Of a DNA stretch of 64,000 nucleotides, positions 36,501 through 47,128 are shown in pieces. Source of the stretch: Sisyra terminalis (lineage: Eukaryota; Arthropoda; Insecta; Neuroptera; Sisyridae); NCBI GenBank assembly GCA_958496175.1, contig OY292279.1:13640001-13704000 (forward strand), in the 5' to 3' direction. The translations under genes were made by a program, and so were the position numbers. The notes beneath the pieces are model-generated. The model was not told where the DNA came from, did not search any database, and saw only the letters and a list, made by a program, of their open reading frames with translations. Numbering within the stretch: position 1 is the stretch's first letter; each line of letters starts with the position of its first letter.

Positions 36501-36939
36501 CCTCTTAAATTCTTGGAAACTACAACGAATTGAAGATAATCTACAGGATCGGAATAAAAAATAAATATAAAAAATATAGTTTTAGTTTGTATTTAGTCCT
36601 CATTTGGTCAACCCCATATAAATATAGCGTGAATCACAAATGGTCTGCCATATGACCAGGCTTCTATGATATGTTAGACTCACAAAGGTTGGAGATTCCC
36701 AGTATAGATCATGAGCCATAATTGAATAAAAAAAAAATCAATTATTTTCATATTTTCTATAATTTACACAATTTTTTTCTGCGGGAAAATTTAAACGATT
36801 GACTCATTCAAAAATTATTTTTTAATTTTTTAGAAATTGTTTTGACCATTTGATGGCATTTTAAAATAATTTTGAACCAAAAATCTTTTATCCGTAAAGT
36901 TAATGTTCAATTTCAATGCAAGCCACCAGATAGAATCAG

Positions 36940-37290
36940 TGCGAGATTAGACACGGAGAAATCCCAAGAGTGTCTTTCATCTTCTCAATAAGAACGTACA
37001 AGAAAAATAGGAAAAGAAGGTGACCAGAGGCTTCACTGTGTAACTAACATAAAACTGACCCGGGAGCTTGCCAATGTCCATTGTATTTGTTCCCCCGGCT
37101 CCAGTTAAAAAGGTAATTTGTGTCGAGACAATCAGTTCCCTCGGGACCACACAACCCTCCTCGCTGTTCCGGGTCAGAACCAACCGCCCTCGACGAGATA
37201 GTCTTTTAACACGGTTATCGCCGATTTCCCTTTCACAGGTCAATCTCTTAAGGAGTGGACATGTCAAGTTGATTTACGGCGCTTTATAGT
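36940..37290 (-). promoter_or_regulatory. strong GC-elevated island with TATA-like box
   Basis: About 330 bp with clearly higher GC content. On the minus strand a TATAAAGCGC (plus 37279-37288) opens the island, sharing ATAAAGCGC with the pb TATA region at 17643-17651. The minus-strand 96-codon frame 36977-37267 opens only with TTG; its first ATG leaves 39 codons. This could be an upstream pb promoter, a non-coding transcript promoter, or a Hox/Caudal-bound enhancer (TTTATAG). No splice donor was found downstream of it. Confidence 0.35.
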
Positions 37291-37460
37291 CCAACCATAA
37301 GAAAAAGCTCATTTTTTTTTCAATGTGGAGAAATCTTGAAAATTTAACACACAATATCCATTACTTAATTAAAATTCCGCGTGGAAATCGACTTGAAAAT
37401 GGCCAATGATTACATAATTCACTGCGCTAATAATTTTTAATCCTAGAAATAAAACTGAAA

Positions 37461-38040
37461 TGCTTTTCCCCATCTAAGCCGCAAGGAAATGAGAGAACGA
37501 TGACGCCATCGCCAGGCCAAAGGACGAGGGAAACTAGCGCGAAGCGTTCATCCTCATCATGGGCAATAAAATTATTCAGTTAATTGCGTACGACTTACGG
37601 GAGGATTTAATTTTCTCACAAATATTTTTCTTCAGATTGACAAAAATCTTATGGAAAAAATTCCAAAATGACATGATTTTCCTTTTTTTTTCCCATTTTT
37701 TTTTTTTAATTCTCAATGTGGACGTGTCGGGATGTTTTCTTTATGCGTAGACAGATGCTTGTGGTTCCTGGAAGCGTGGTCGGAATAATAATTTAAATGA
37801 AGCTCAAATCGTCTCATCCCTCAACTGTTCCTTCTTTTCGTTCCCATTTTGTTCCCGGTTTCGCCCGGAAGGAATTCAGTGTGACTGTCTATCTATCTGT
37901 ACGGCGCGGGAAACACATAAAAATAATATAGTATTTTAAATCTGCATCCGCCACCTTCTTCATACTTAAAGTGTTTTCCCGACTCGCAACCCCCATCTTT
38001 CGCCTTTCACCACGTGCTATTCCTCCAGCATGAATATTCA
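37461..38040. promoter_or_regulatory. GC-elevated islands with AATAAAATTATT and TTAATTGCG sites
   Basis: Two patches, 37461-37610 and 37760-38040, contain GGCAATAAAATTATTCAG, TTAATTGCGTACGAC and CCACGTG, with CGCGG and CGCCCGG clusters. No long frame except T-rich ones. Candidate regulatory DNA in series with the island at 36.9 kb. Confidence 0.35.
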
Positions 38041-38844
38041 AATGTTGAATTATTTTACATTATTATTTTACAGAACACGCTTTACATAAATTTTAAATCT
38101 ACTAAAAACGAATATTTTTATTGTGAGAGATTTTCCAAGAAGCAATTGTTCGAAGTATCAAAACAATTAAAATTTAAATTCGAATTAATTTTATTTTATT
38201 AACGATCTAGTAAAATAATCTTTTACAACCTGTTTTACGAATTCCCACGGGGATATATATGTGCAATGATTTCCCGGTTGTAGGAAAGAAAAAATGCAAT
38301 CGTAGGCAAGATAAACGATAAAGTGAACTCAAAAGTTAAAATTTATATAAAAAAATAGTTACTTACAAGATTAAATTTATTTTCTAGATTTAGATTTGAT
38401 ATAAAAATTTTAAATTGTTCTTTTCTCAAAATCTACTTTACATTTTACAACAATAATTAAGCGGTCAATATTTTGACTATTTCTTATGTAGTAAGTTAAG
38501 AAGGTTGAAATTTCTTTTTACTTTCCGCACGTACATTGAAAGGAAGATGGTAATTTTCATACATTATTTTCTTTTGTCTTCATAAAATAATATTATTTTT
38601 TTTTTTTTGGTATCATTTTATTTATAATTATAGAATCAAATATTAATTAATCTCTAACAAAATTTATTACAACTCTTAAAACTAAAACTAAATTTAAAGA
38701 AGCTAAAGTAATTATTCCTTCCTACATCTTTGTGTAGAATTGAATGTGGTTAAATAACAAATAATTGACAGAAAAGTTCCTGTTATTTTCGAAAAAAATT
38801 GTCTACGCAAAACATTCAAATTTTTACACAAAGAACATAGGATA
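38041..38844. other. AT-rich intergenic sequence, nothing recognised
   Basis: A/T homopolymers and short chance frames only. Confidence 0.35.
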
Positions 38845-39073
38845 ATAAGTATAGTGAATCGGCCTCAGAAGGATATCTGATCCATAATTTCAGAGTATGT
38901 TGGTACTATTGGTATGGTTTCTTCAAAAATCGAAAAGGGTTGAATTTTTGATTTTTGAGGAAACGGTAATATGTAGTAATCTGAAACTTGCCGAATCAAT
39001 GTATCTTAATAGTACCAACATACACTGAAATTAAGAACCAGATATCCTTCTGGGGTCGATTCACTATACTTAT
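38845..39073. mobile_element. foldback MITE, about 229 bp
   Basis: Long terminal inverted repeats: ATAAGTATAGTGAATCG and then CAGAAGGATATCTG on the left match the reverse complement of the right end, with shared AATTTCAG and TATGTTGGTACTA inside. Arms are about 65 bp with about 90 bp between. No coding capacity. Confidence 0.75.
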
Positions 39074-39470
39074 ATTATTGCAATCAAATTGTTTTTTAAA
39101 TATGCCTGAAGTATCGACTTCTAGAATAATAAAGTATGCCATTTGTTTCTAATTGTTCTAAAACACTAAAATCTATATTTTGTACCACTTAACTTTTTGA
39201 CTTTAATTAAGAACTTTAATGAAAGTTATAATTTTTTTTTCTTGCTTAAATAATTTTCTAAAAATGATGAAGCCCTCTTTTTTTACCTGTAGTCTTCATA
39301 TACACAACAAGAAGAAACGTTGTATGATTTCAATATTTAAAAAGCACCAATTCTTAAGATAGAAAATTCACTAGGAAAATTAAAAGCGCCTCGCTATGAG
39401 GAAAATCGCATTCAAAAACAAGAAGAATATTACCAAATTAGATTTTTTTGCTGACTTTAAACAGTTGTAC
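39074..39470. other. AT-rich intergenic sequence
   Basis: Nothing recognised. Confidence 0.35.
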
Positions 39471-39807
39471 TGTTTATACAATATATAAAATGTATTGTGG
39501 TCTTATTTATGTATTATTTACGAAAGTAAACTATAAACATAAATTTAAGCAAAAGTTGGAACAAATAAATTAGTGACGTAATTTCGAGATATGTATTTCG
39601 ATTGCAAAGCAATCATCAGTAGTAACCACATAACAATTACGGAGCGATTTAATACTACTTGATGACTATCGATGAAAGCATTTGCTTGGCAATCGAAATA
39701 CGTATTTAAGAAACACGTCAGTAGTGCATTTGTTTGAAATTTTGTTCCAATTTATGTTTATATATTACATAAATAAGACTACAATATATTTTATATATTG
39801 TACAAAC
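39471..39807. repeat. large foldback element with CTGATGA/CGAAATA cores
   Basis: Arms of about 130 bp share TACAATATATAAAAT, ATTTATGT and AATCGAAATACGTAT-type sequence in opposite orientation. In the left arm (minus strand) CTGATGA is followed by a perfect GATTGC/GCAATC stem and then GAAA, with ACGTC downstream. This arrangement parallels the hammerhead-like repeats, but the stem overlaps the GA of the box, so it is not a canonical core. Confidence 0.65.
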
Positions 39808-41029
39808 AGGAGGAATATATTTGTTGAAAAATTGGAACTTAAACTTTTGAAACATTCGGTAATGTACTATGTGTGAAGTGTAGCATTTCGATTAGAACCC
39901 TAGAGCTTAAGCCTATAAAAATGAAATTGATTGGAGAGTTTTCAAATATGGTACTGCAGAAAAATTATTATTCAGTCGTGGCACAAATTTGATCATTGCG
40001 ACTAATTCATGACTCCAGCCTTTTTCATATTTCTCTGTTCTCTGCAGTTCTCAATTCGTGATATCTTTGATTTGGTCAATAAATCTAACAGTAGATCTCG
40101 TCTCCTCAATAAATCGTTTTCCTGGCGTCAACATTCCCTTAAATTACAAAATTTTTCATCCTTTTTTTCCAGATCATACAGAAAAATGGACAAAATTAAA
40201 TAAACGAATCGAATATTTAAGGTGGAAGTATTGAAATAAGTCAACGAAGGAGAACCTATCATCGATGTGGTAACGAGAAGAAAAGCTAACGAGATTGTCC
40301 TATTTTGAGAGGAAAAGGATTCATACTTGATTTTATAGAAGGAAAACTGGATAGTTCTCAGGAAAAAAGAAAGAGATGAATTGAAATCTTGGGAGTCAGA
40401 AATCAAGGTAGTCTAACTACCTTGATGTTGAGAACATTGCTAGGGGTAGACAACGCTGGAGGGAAGAATTCAACCACTTGAGAAAATAAACCTGCCGGCT
40501 GATACAATACAAGAAAACACACTTTATATTGTTTTTCCATTTTCCAGATTTCATAGATTATCTAACAAAGTTTTACTTTTGACAACTTATAAGTTAAGGA
40601 CGTGATAGTTCAAGTATATATTAATAAAATGGTATGCACCATATAAATATGTAAGATTTTTAAGAAATGTAGAAAGAATTTTTAAGACCAATCGTTTTAA
40701 ATCATGGGTTTTATTGAAAAAAAATGGAAAATGAAATTGATCCATGAAAAATTCAATATGAAAATTGATGAAAAATTATCTTTGAAATTTAATAAATAAA
40801 CAATAAGGGAAATATATTGAAAAATATACGACAGGCAAGGGTAAAAGTTGAGTGTGGCAAAAGTAATATTTAGGTTTATGGATAAAATATTCCAGGCGGG
40901 TATCATCAATTCCAGACGTTCAGAAATATGGAAAAGTTTCATCCGTCCGAGATGGCACAAACGAAAATGATGTCCATACGTACATATATACATATATGAA
41001 GAAATCGAGTGAAAGTGTGTGAGAAAGAA
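39808..41029. other. AT-rich intergenic sequence with a possible LINE scrap
   Basis: A plus-strand stretch at 40440-40485 translates as ARGRQRWREEFNHLRK, reminiscent of the basic C-terminus of RTE-like LINEs (compare the LINE at 63.2 kb). Too short to assign. A 98-codon minus-strand frame at 40697-40993 is Ile/Phe-rich without a family. Confidence 0.25.
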
Positions 41030-41340
41030 GAAAAAGGGGAGTCAGCCGCGAAAAGGGATAGATCCAGACACTTATAACACCGAAGCGATGAACGAAAATC
41101 GGGGCTCACGCTCGACGACTTTGTCGAAAAGCGTTCTACTTGCTTTCGATGTACGTTATGTAGATTTATGACCGGCCATATAGGAAGTAATATCGTTGTA
41201 ATATTTTGGCTACTGCCACACTGACAACGTCACTTATCTAAACACTTGTTACATCGTGATGGATGGCCGATATTTTAGTGAGTTTGGATGACGCTGAATT
41301 GGGGTTGCATGTGAGGAATGGGATATTCATGTAATAGAAA
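41030..41340. promoter_or_regulatory. GC-elevated island with dense candidate sites
   Basis: Contains GTAGATTTATGACCGGCC, TGTAATATTTTGG, GACAACGTCAC and CACTTATC in about 300 bp of less AT-rich DNA, with no reading frame. Motif density and lack of stop-free frames suggest conserved non-coding regulatory sequence. Confidence 0.4.
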
Positions 41341-41573
41341 ATACGAAAAATTACACCAAAATGAAAACCAAAAACATCTGCAACTTAAAACATACCAACA
41401 AATTTATAACTAAATTTTCCTAATATTGGGATGGAAAACTTGAGCAAAGTAAATAAGAAGAATAGGAAATCTCCTGTTAATACCAATTCCTTTATATAAA
41501 AATAATATTAAATTGATAAAATATCCAGAGGACTAGGATTAAAAATAATCGGTTAAAACTTTATTTATTACAT

Positions 41574-41610
41574 GCGACGTTTCGGCTCCTTTATTGAGCC
41601 TTCCTCAGGC
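41574..41610 (-). ncRNA. hammerhead-ribozyme-like motif (copy 1)
   Basis: Minus-strand RNA order: GC, then CUGAGGA (fits the CUGANGA box), one A, a perfect 5-bp stem GGCUC/GAGCC closed by an AAUAAAG loop, GAAAC, then GUC followed by GC. These are the core elements of a type I hammerhead with a minimal stem III. The single A between CUGANGA and the stem is non-canonical. Flanks show no inverted partner copy. Possibly a remnant of a Penelope-like terminal repeat. Confidence 0.5.
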
Positions 41611-41895
41611 GTTCGTAAAAAAATCGTTTTAACTTTGTTATAATTCATTTTTGTAGACACGGTACAGTTGGTAAAAACAATAATAAAACTTCCAAGACAT
41701 AAAAAAAATCAATAAAAAATAAATAATTTTTCGATAAAAATAATAATTAAAAAATTAAGTTAAAAATTGCACTAATTTAAAACTCAACCGCTCATCATTG
41801 CATAATATTAAATTGCTAAGTTAGGAAATTTAGAAACGATAAAAGTAGAAATTAAAATTGATTAAAGATAGAAAAGGTGTTACAAAAGTAGCATA

Positions 41896-43204
41896 CAGTC
41901 CCTGGCCATATTAATAGATGAGCTATAGGTTTTGTATAAGACCTGAAGTAAGAGCTATTTTATTTTGGGTCCATATTTTTGATTGGGTTTAACTTTCCTG
42001 TACAAATTTTATTTATTATGCTTATTACCAACTAGCATAACCAAAAATCATATTTATTAAAAAATAATTTTTTACCATCAAATTAATTAAACATATTCTT
42101 AATTATGGTGAGCTGAATTGTTTAATATTTAATTGAAAGCTCGTTTACTGATATTTAAGTTCCGATTCTGCGCAGTTTGCTGTCTATGTAGGACAATACC
42201 ATCGTCTGTATTTGTGAATGATGATTCCATTCGTGAATATTTTTTCTAAAGGCTATTTTTCTGTTGTGACCACCTCTTAAGCTACATTTTTCTTCAGCAA
42301 TTTCCACATATTTTCAATGGGTTTCAAATCCAGGCTATCATCCTAAAGCAGGGTAATAGAGATAATAAACAAGGTTTTACCCATATCCAGAAAATATACT
42401 TCTTAAAAATTAATACAACTTTTTATAATGTAATTAGTGATCAAAATTAAATTTAATTTAGTCAAATATGAATATTTCGTATGAAACCTTATAAGTACAT
42501 CGAATAATATGGCCAGGGATTTTAGAGTCGCTAAAGACCTTAGAAGTTTTAAGGCAACGGAAATTAAAAGTAAAAACTATTGAATGCTCAAAGACCAAAA
42601 AACCATAAGTTACCGTACGCCTATAAAGGGATATTTGGTATTTAGAAAACGTAGAAAATTAAAGGTAGTAACTATTCCACATATGTGAATATTCTGTAAC
42701 GTTATTTCGTATCATATTTGTTCCAAAATTATGCTTAAAAGTTATTTCAGCATCCTGGAAGACTTTAACTTCCTCCAATAGTGTTTTGGTCGAAAAAATC
42801 GACTAGAAAGGACGTTTCCTTATAAATCTGTATGTTTGACTGATAAAAAAAATAACGCAAGATAATAGTTGCTTAAAACTACTGGCTTGATCAATATTTA
42901 TTCCAGTACAGCGTGAAAAGAATCGGAAAATCTATCAATTGATTAAAATGAAATCGAAAGTATATTTATTCGTAGTACATGTATATTTATACTTGTGGTT
43001 ATACAAGCGAAAGAGGAGGGCCTCAAAAAAAATAAAGAATACTAAATACCCTGGTTTAAAGATCCTTGCAAGGGCAAGAATTTCTTAAAAATCAATACAA
43101 CTGCTTATATAATGTAAAAAGTAAGCAGTATTAAATTTAATTTAGTAGAATATGTACATTTTGTATACAATCTTAAGTGCGCCTAATAATATGACCAGGG
43201 ACTG
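41896..43204 (-). mobile_element. Tc1-like transposon, decayed, with internal second right end
   Basis: Starts TA-CAGTCCCTGGCCATATTA and ends with the inverse, AATATGACCAGGGACTG-TA, giving the TA target duplication of Tc1/mariner elements. On the minus strand 42304-42330 encodes DLKPIENMW, the block around the last catalytic acidic residue of Tc1 transposases, followed by KLLKKNV. Downstream frames are broken by stops and frameshifts. A second right-end sequence (AATATGGCCAGGGA, 42506-42519, with about 150 bp of matching subterminal sequence) lies inside. This is therefore either two nested or tandem deleted copies, or an internal duplication. Confidence 0.75.
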
Positions 43205-44097
43205 TATGTTCTTATGGTGAATGTAATCCTTACGGTCGGAATAGGTTTGTTTACCCACGTCTCCTGAAAAATATTATTACCGGGAAAAAAATTCTCCCCT
43301 GAAAACTGCTCCTTCTGAAAAAAATTGTACTGCTGCTCAAAGCGCAAAGCTTAAAGCCTGGTCATAATTCCTCAATGAAATTTTGCTCTTGTCAACACCA
43401 AGGTTGTTTAATCCTTCTACAAAAAAATTAACTTTTAAATTTTCATATATTATTCTACCTATACCGTACACAAAAACTTTTCTTGAAACCAAACCATACC
43501 TCCGATATTTGGCATTTTAATTTAATTATTTTTTTATCATTTACCATGGAATGATTTACATGTAGACAATCCATCCAAAATGTAATCATAATATTCATTA
43601 TTTCCAATTTGATTCTTCGAATATCTATTTCCTCAAAAAACGTTTCCCCAAAGATAAAAAAACCATTTTCAAATCTACAATTTGATAGTTTTAATCCATT
43701 TTAATGAGAAATTTGACAAATTATTCAGAAGAAGAAAATAAAAGATAAAGTATACAAAAAAAGCTTTATTACTAATTGGTTATCGCAATTCAAATTACAT
43801 ACAAGGATTTGCGATTATTCAGTGAGTCAGGAATTAACGCGAATTAAAAATATACATATCTGGGCTATGTATATTCAGAAAAACAAAAAATAATTGATAA
43901 TAGGCAAAATTTATTCCTCGAATTGATAATTCGGAGAATTTGATATAGGAAAATGAGTGTAAAAAGTTAAGCCAAATCACTAGGGCTGGTTGGCCCCCAA
44001 ATCGGAACCCATATCAAAACTTATGTTAAAATATCGAATTGATATATAAATGCATTTAATCACCAAATTTTTTGTGTCCATATTTTACATATAGCAG
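43205..44097. other. AT-rich intergenic sequence
   Basis: 43255-43335 (CTCCTGAAAA/CTCCCCTGAAAA) resembles the composition near the window's right end. No element defined. Confidence 0.3.
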
Positions 44098-44145
44098 GAA
44101 AGTGGACATGAAAGGATGTAAATCTATATACTAATAATTAATTCT

Positions 44146-44181
44146 GCGACGTTTTGGTCCTTTATTTGACCTTCATCAGGC
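44146..44181 (-). ncRNA. hammerhead-like motif (copy 2), core mutated
   Basis: Minus-strand order: CUGAUGA, A, stem GGUC/GACC with an AAAUAAAG loop, then AAAAC in place of GAAAC, then GUC-GC. The change removes the conserved G (position 12 in hammerhead numbering), so this copy should be inactive even if the family is catalytic. Confidence 0.45.
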
Positions 44182-44280
44182 TTCTTAATATAAATGTATA
44201 TTAATGTATATTTGTGATAAAAAAATTATAATCTATGTTGCTGTATATGAGATGTACATTATATACTTTATATTAAGAAA

Positions 44281-44315
44281 CCTGATGAAGGTCAAATAAA
44301 GGATCGAAACGTCGC
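44281..44315 (+). ncRNA. hammerhead-like motif (copy 3), core intact
   Basis: Plus-strand order: CUGAUGA (44282-44288), A, GGUC (44290-44293), AAAUAAAG loop, GAUC (44302-44305, pairing with one G-U), GAAAC (44306-44310), GUC (44311-44313), GCAG. Outside the core, UUAA before and UUAA after could pair as an outer part of stem I around an internal loop. The best candidate for catalytic testing by structure comparison; the extra A after CUGAUGA is the main doubt. Confidence 0.5.
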
Positions 44316-44363
44316 AGAATTAATTATTAGTATATAGATTTACATCCTTTCATGTCCACTTTC

Positions 44364-45009
44364 TTTCTAAAAATTAAATAATACATTTAATGTTCATTTT
44401 GCGGCCAAATTCCTCTTTAATCATGAGCTAGGGGCAAAAATATTCGTCCATGTAACTATTATTCAAAGTAATATTTCTCAAAAATTAATAAGGCTAGAGA
44501 AATGAAACCAATGTAAAATATTTACTATTAAGAATTGGAATAATTGTTCTAAAAGACAAGGAAAAACATTTAGTGTTCAACATTTAATAAAATAAAAGAA
44601 AACAATAACAATCATAGTTATTGCAATTATAAAATACTATTGGAATACTTTGAGACTCAAATAATTCTCGTAAAATAATAATCCTTTATAATAATGCTTT
44701 CATTACATTTTTGCATATTCGTCATATAATAAAAAATTTATGTTACTACTGTATAAAGATGCTAATTTTTTGGAAGCAAAAAAGCTTATGTAATATATAA
44801 AATTATAAAGTATTGTTTACATATAATTCTTCCAAAATTTAGTGGTCAATACAACATCTAGGCACATAAGTAGTTTGTATTATGGTTTTAGAATTGGCTT
44901 AATGCTTATAAAGAAAAAGTTGGAAGAAATATTTCAAGGAAGACATCATAAATATTACCTTTTCTTAAAGAACTAAAAATATTAGACACGCGTCGTAAAC
45001 ACCGACGTT
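44364..45009. other. AT-rich intergenic sequence, nothing recognised
   Basis: No coding, RNA or repeat structure seen. Confidence 0.35.
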
Positions 45010-45245
45010 ATGAATTTGTTTTTCAGCACCTGCGTGGTAAGGAGTGTTTATGTTTTGCTAATTTCGTCATAACAATGATTTATCGCCATTGTAGTAGTAA
45101 ATCTGAACGTGTATCAGCAATTCTTTCAGTGGTCTCGTGTTTATGGCCCATATTTGTCAGGGGTGGGCTCATTCATCATCTCACATGTCAATACAATTTA
45201 TTTAAGGCCAAACGCTCACCCCTGTATCGTTATGACTTTATGTAA
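45010..45245. promoter_or_regulatory. island dense in TTTAT-type sites
   Basis: Within about 230 bp: GAGTGTTTATG, ATGATTTATCGCC, GTGTTTATGGCCC, CAATTTATTTAAGGCC and ATGACTTTATG, plus CACCTGCG and CATCTCACATG E-box-like sites. Repeated TTTAT-G/C cores in a composition island, with no frame, suit a Hox/Caudal-responsive enhancer. Inference only. Confidence 0.45.
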
Positions 45246-45479
45246 CATAAAAACATATTAAATAATTGAGCGAAAAATTCACTATAAGAAAATTTATTTT
45301 GCCAACGAACATTTCTCAAAAAATATTCATCGTCAATATCTTTTATCATTTATCATGCGGCTTAAAAATGAGTTCACGTAATTTTAAAGGTAGAAATCAA
45401 AAGGTAGAACCGAAAACTTGTTTATGCCGAATAATTAAAATCTCTAATTGGTCAATTAACTGAGAATCCCTAATAAATC
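45246..45479. other. AT-rich spacer
   Basis: Nothing recognised. Confidence 0.3.
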
Positions 45480-46310
45480 CCCATCATCAGTCGCTTCCTT
45501 TACTTTTATTTAAAGAGCATGCAAAAAAGTTTTGAATTTACCGCTTTCGTAACCGGATTGATCGATCTTCTGTCGAATCGTTGACGTTTGATTTATTGAT
45601 TTTTTTATGCTCGATTTTTTTGGGTAAGAAACCAAATTGAGGCGATTTAGGTTTTGGGTTGACGCAAATAAACGATTTGGGCAAGAAGGGGCGGCTTTTC
45701 TGTTATTATAATTATTGTGTGATTCAAGGCCTTTGCAAGTGGCGCCTAAAGGAATCTCTTTTAACACCCTTGTGTAGATGTTCTTTGCTTTGGATCGATT
45801 GGATCTATGGGGGGTCTAACCCAACTAATTTTCTCTTTAATTTAATTTCCACGACAAATTCGTTTCTATCAAACCAAAACTTAAAAAAAAAACGAGGCCA
45901 AAACGCTCGGTTTATTTTAAACTGAGAATAAAAAAAAAAACAAGACAAATATTTCAAAGAGATAAAAGTGAGGTAAATGTGAAACATTGTGGAACGGTTT
46001 TTAGTAGGAAGCTCGCTTTTGTAATCTCAGTAAAATACTCTTTTGTGTGCGACTAATGAACAATTAATACGAATAAATATAACATGGAGAATATATGAAC
46101 GGACATATAAACCACGTAAATAAAAACCTTATGGCTCGTAAAAGACTTTGTCTGCGGTTGGTGTTGGACGGACAGTAAAATTCATTCCTGTTATGTTTAC
46201 AGGTAGCGCATTTGTACAATGAAGATGAACACGAAACCAAAAACGAAAATGAAAACTGTTGGCTTCAGTGAGTACAACAAAGGTGGAAAAAACGTCCAAT
46301 GAACGAATGT
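45480..46310. promoter_or_regulatory. extended island with Hox-type sites
   Basis: Less AT-rich over most of 830 bp. Contains GATCGATC, TGATTTATTG, CACGTAAATAAAAACC, CCTTATGGCTCGTAAAAG and GTCCAATG. Several 60-88-codon frames overlap on both strands, typical of mixed-composition non-coding DNA. Candidate regulatory region adjoining 45.0 kb. Confidence 0.35.
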
Positions 46311-46815
46311 GTCAAGGTAGTTTAAAAATATTATTAATGTTTTTCACTAAAATGTTCAACACAAAAGATTATCTACTGCGGGCATTGTATGAAGTAGGTT
46401 CAATTAAATAAAATGAAGCAGAATGAGAACGAATAACTTTATGAATAACTAAACAGTGAATGATTCTGAAAACTTTTTAGATTGCTTAACGTTAAAACTA
46501 CAGCCACAAATGGAAAAACGACGTTTAATTTAGAAAAGTAATATTTTTCAATGCTTTTTTTCCCATACAGTTCATCAGGATAAGGTTTTGAGAGCCTCAA
46601 CGCTGCAGCTTTAGACTTATCCTGGATCCTTATTGCTTCAATTGCAAGCCAAGAAGCCGAAAAAATCTCAACAACCGGCAAGTAAGATAACGTTCGACTA
46701 ATTTAGTACTAGAATCGGAAACCCCAAATTCTATTAGTTCTGAATTCTGGATTCCAACAGAATAAGAAAAGTAGCTTCTTCCTTTGACAAAATCTACATA
46801 TTGGAGGATCTAACA
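46311..46815. other. intergenic sequence with one protein-like minus-strand frame
   Basis: The frame 46439-46681 (minus) includes SWLAIEAIRIQDKSKAAAL and PYPDELYGKKSIEKYY, which look protein-like between 46555 and 46681 and then become AT-biased. No family recognised; perhaps a fragment of a retrocopy or transposon. Confidence 0.3.
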
Positions 46816-47128
46816 CAGGAGTGGGCAAACTTAATATTGATATGATCGACAATAATTTTTCCAATTTATACGCGATCGACTATAAGAAATGGGTTACATT
46901 AAAATCAAATACTTTAAATGCCATTTTAAAAAGAGAATGAGTAAAAGAAAGTATTAGAAACACTATTTGGGAATTAATAATATCCGATGTCGAATAGAAG
47001 CGTATTTAAATTTGAATTCAAGTTTCATTGTTTGCTAAATCGTTATTAAACATTTTCCATTAAAAGATTTGAAATTTACCAAAAAAAAAAAATTAATACG
47101 CCTGCGATTGACCATTGACCCATCTCTG
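46816..47128. mobile_element. hAT-like MITE, about 313 bp
   Basis: Left end CAGGAGTGGGCAAACTTA; right end, reverse-complemented, CAGAGATGGGTCAATGGTC: the CAGNGNTGGG-type terminal repeat widespread in hAT elements. Subterminal GATCGAC and GCGATTGAC repeats occur at both sides. Flanks TCTAACAC and GTTTAATA resemble a decayed 8-bp duplication. No coding sequence inside. Confidence 0.65.

Larger units (their letters stand above)
44098..44363. repeat. foldback element carrying two hammerhead-like motifs
   Basis: Left arm 44098-44193 and right arm 44270-44363 are near-perfect inverse copies of about 95 bp: AAAGTGGACATGAAAGGATG begins the left arm and its complement ends the right arm. About 75 bp separates them. 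Each arm contains one hammerhead-like motif pointing outward, so transcription of either strand yields one. Confidence 0.85.

Noticed and set aside
36977..37267. 96-codon minus-strand frame in the 37-kb island
   Set aside because: TTG start, first ATG leaves 39 codons, overlapping frame on the other strand, no domain; better explained by non-coding GC-elevated DNA.
39280..39310. Hox-cluster microRNA (mir-10/mir-993 type) from a CCTGTAG string
   Set aside because: Seed and mature sequence do not match beyond a few bases and no hairpin arm is present; similar short strings at 225 and 27350 also fail.
46439..46681. 80-codon minus-strand frame with protein-like first half
   Set aside because: Only about 45 codons look coding and no family is recognised; kept as a note in the surrounding entry, not called as a gene.
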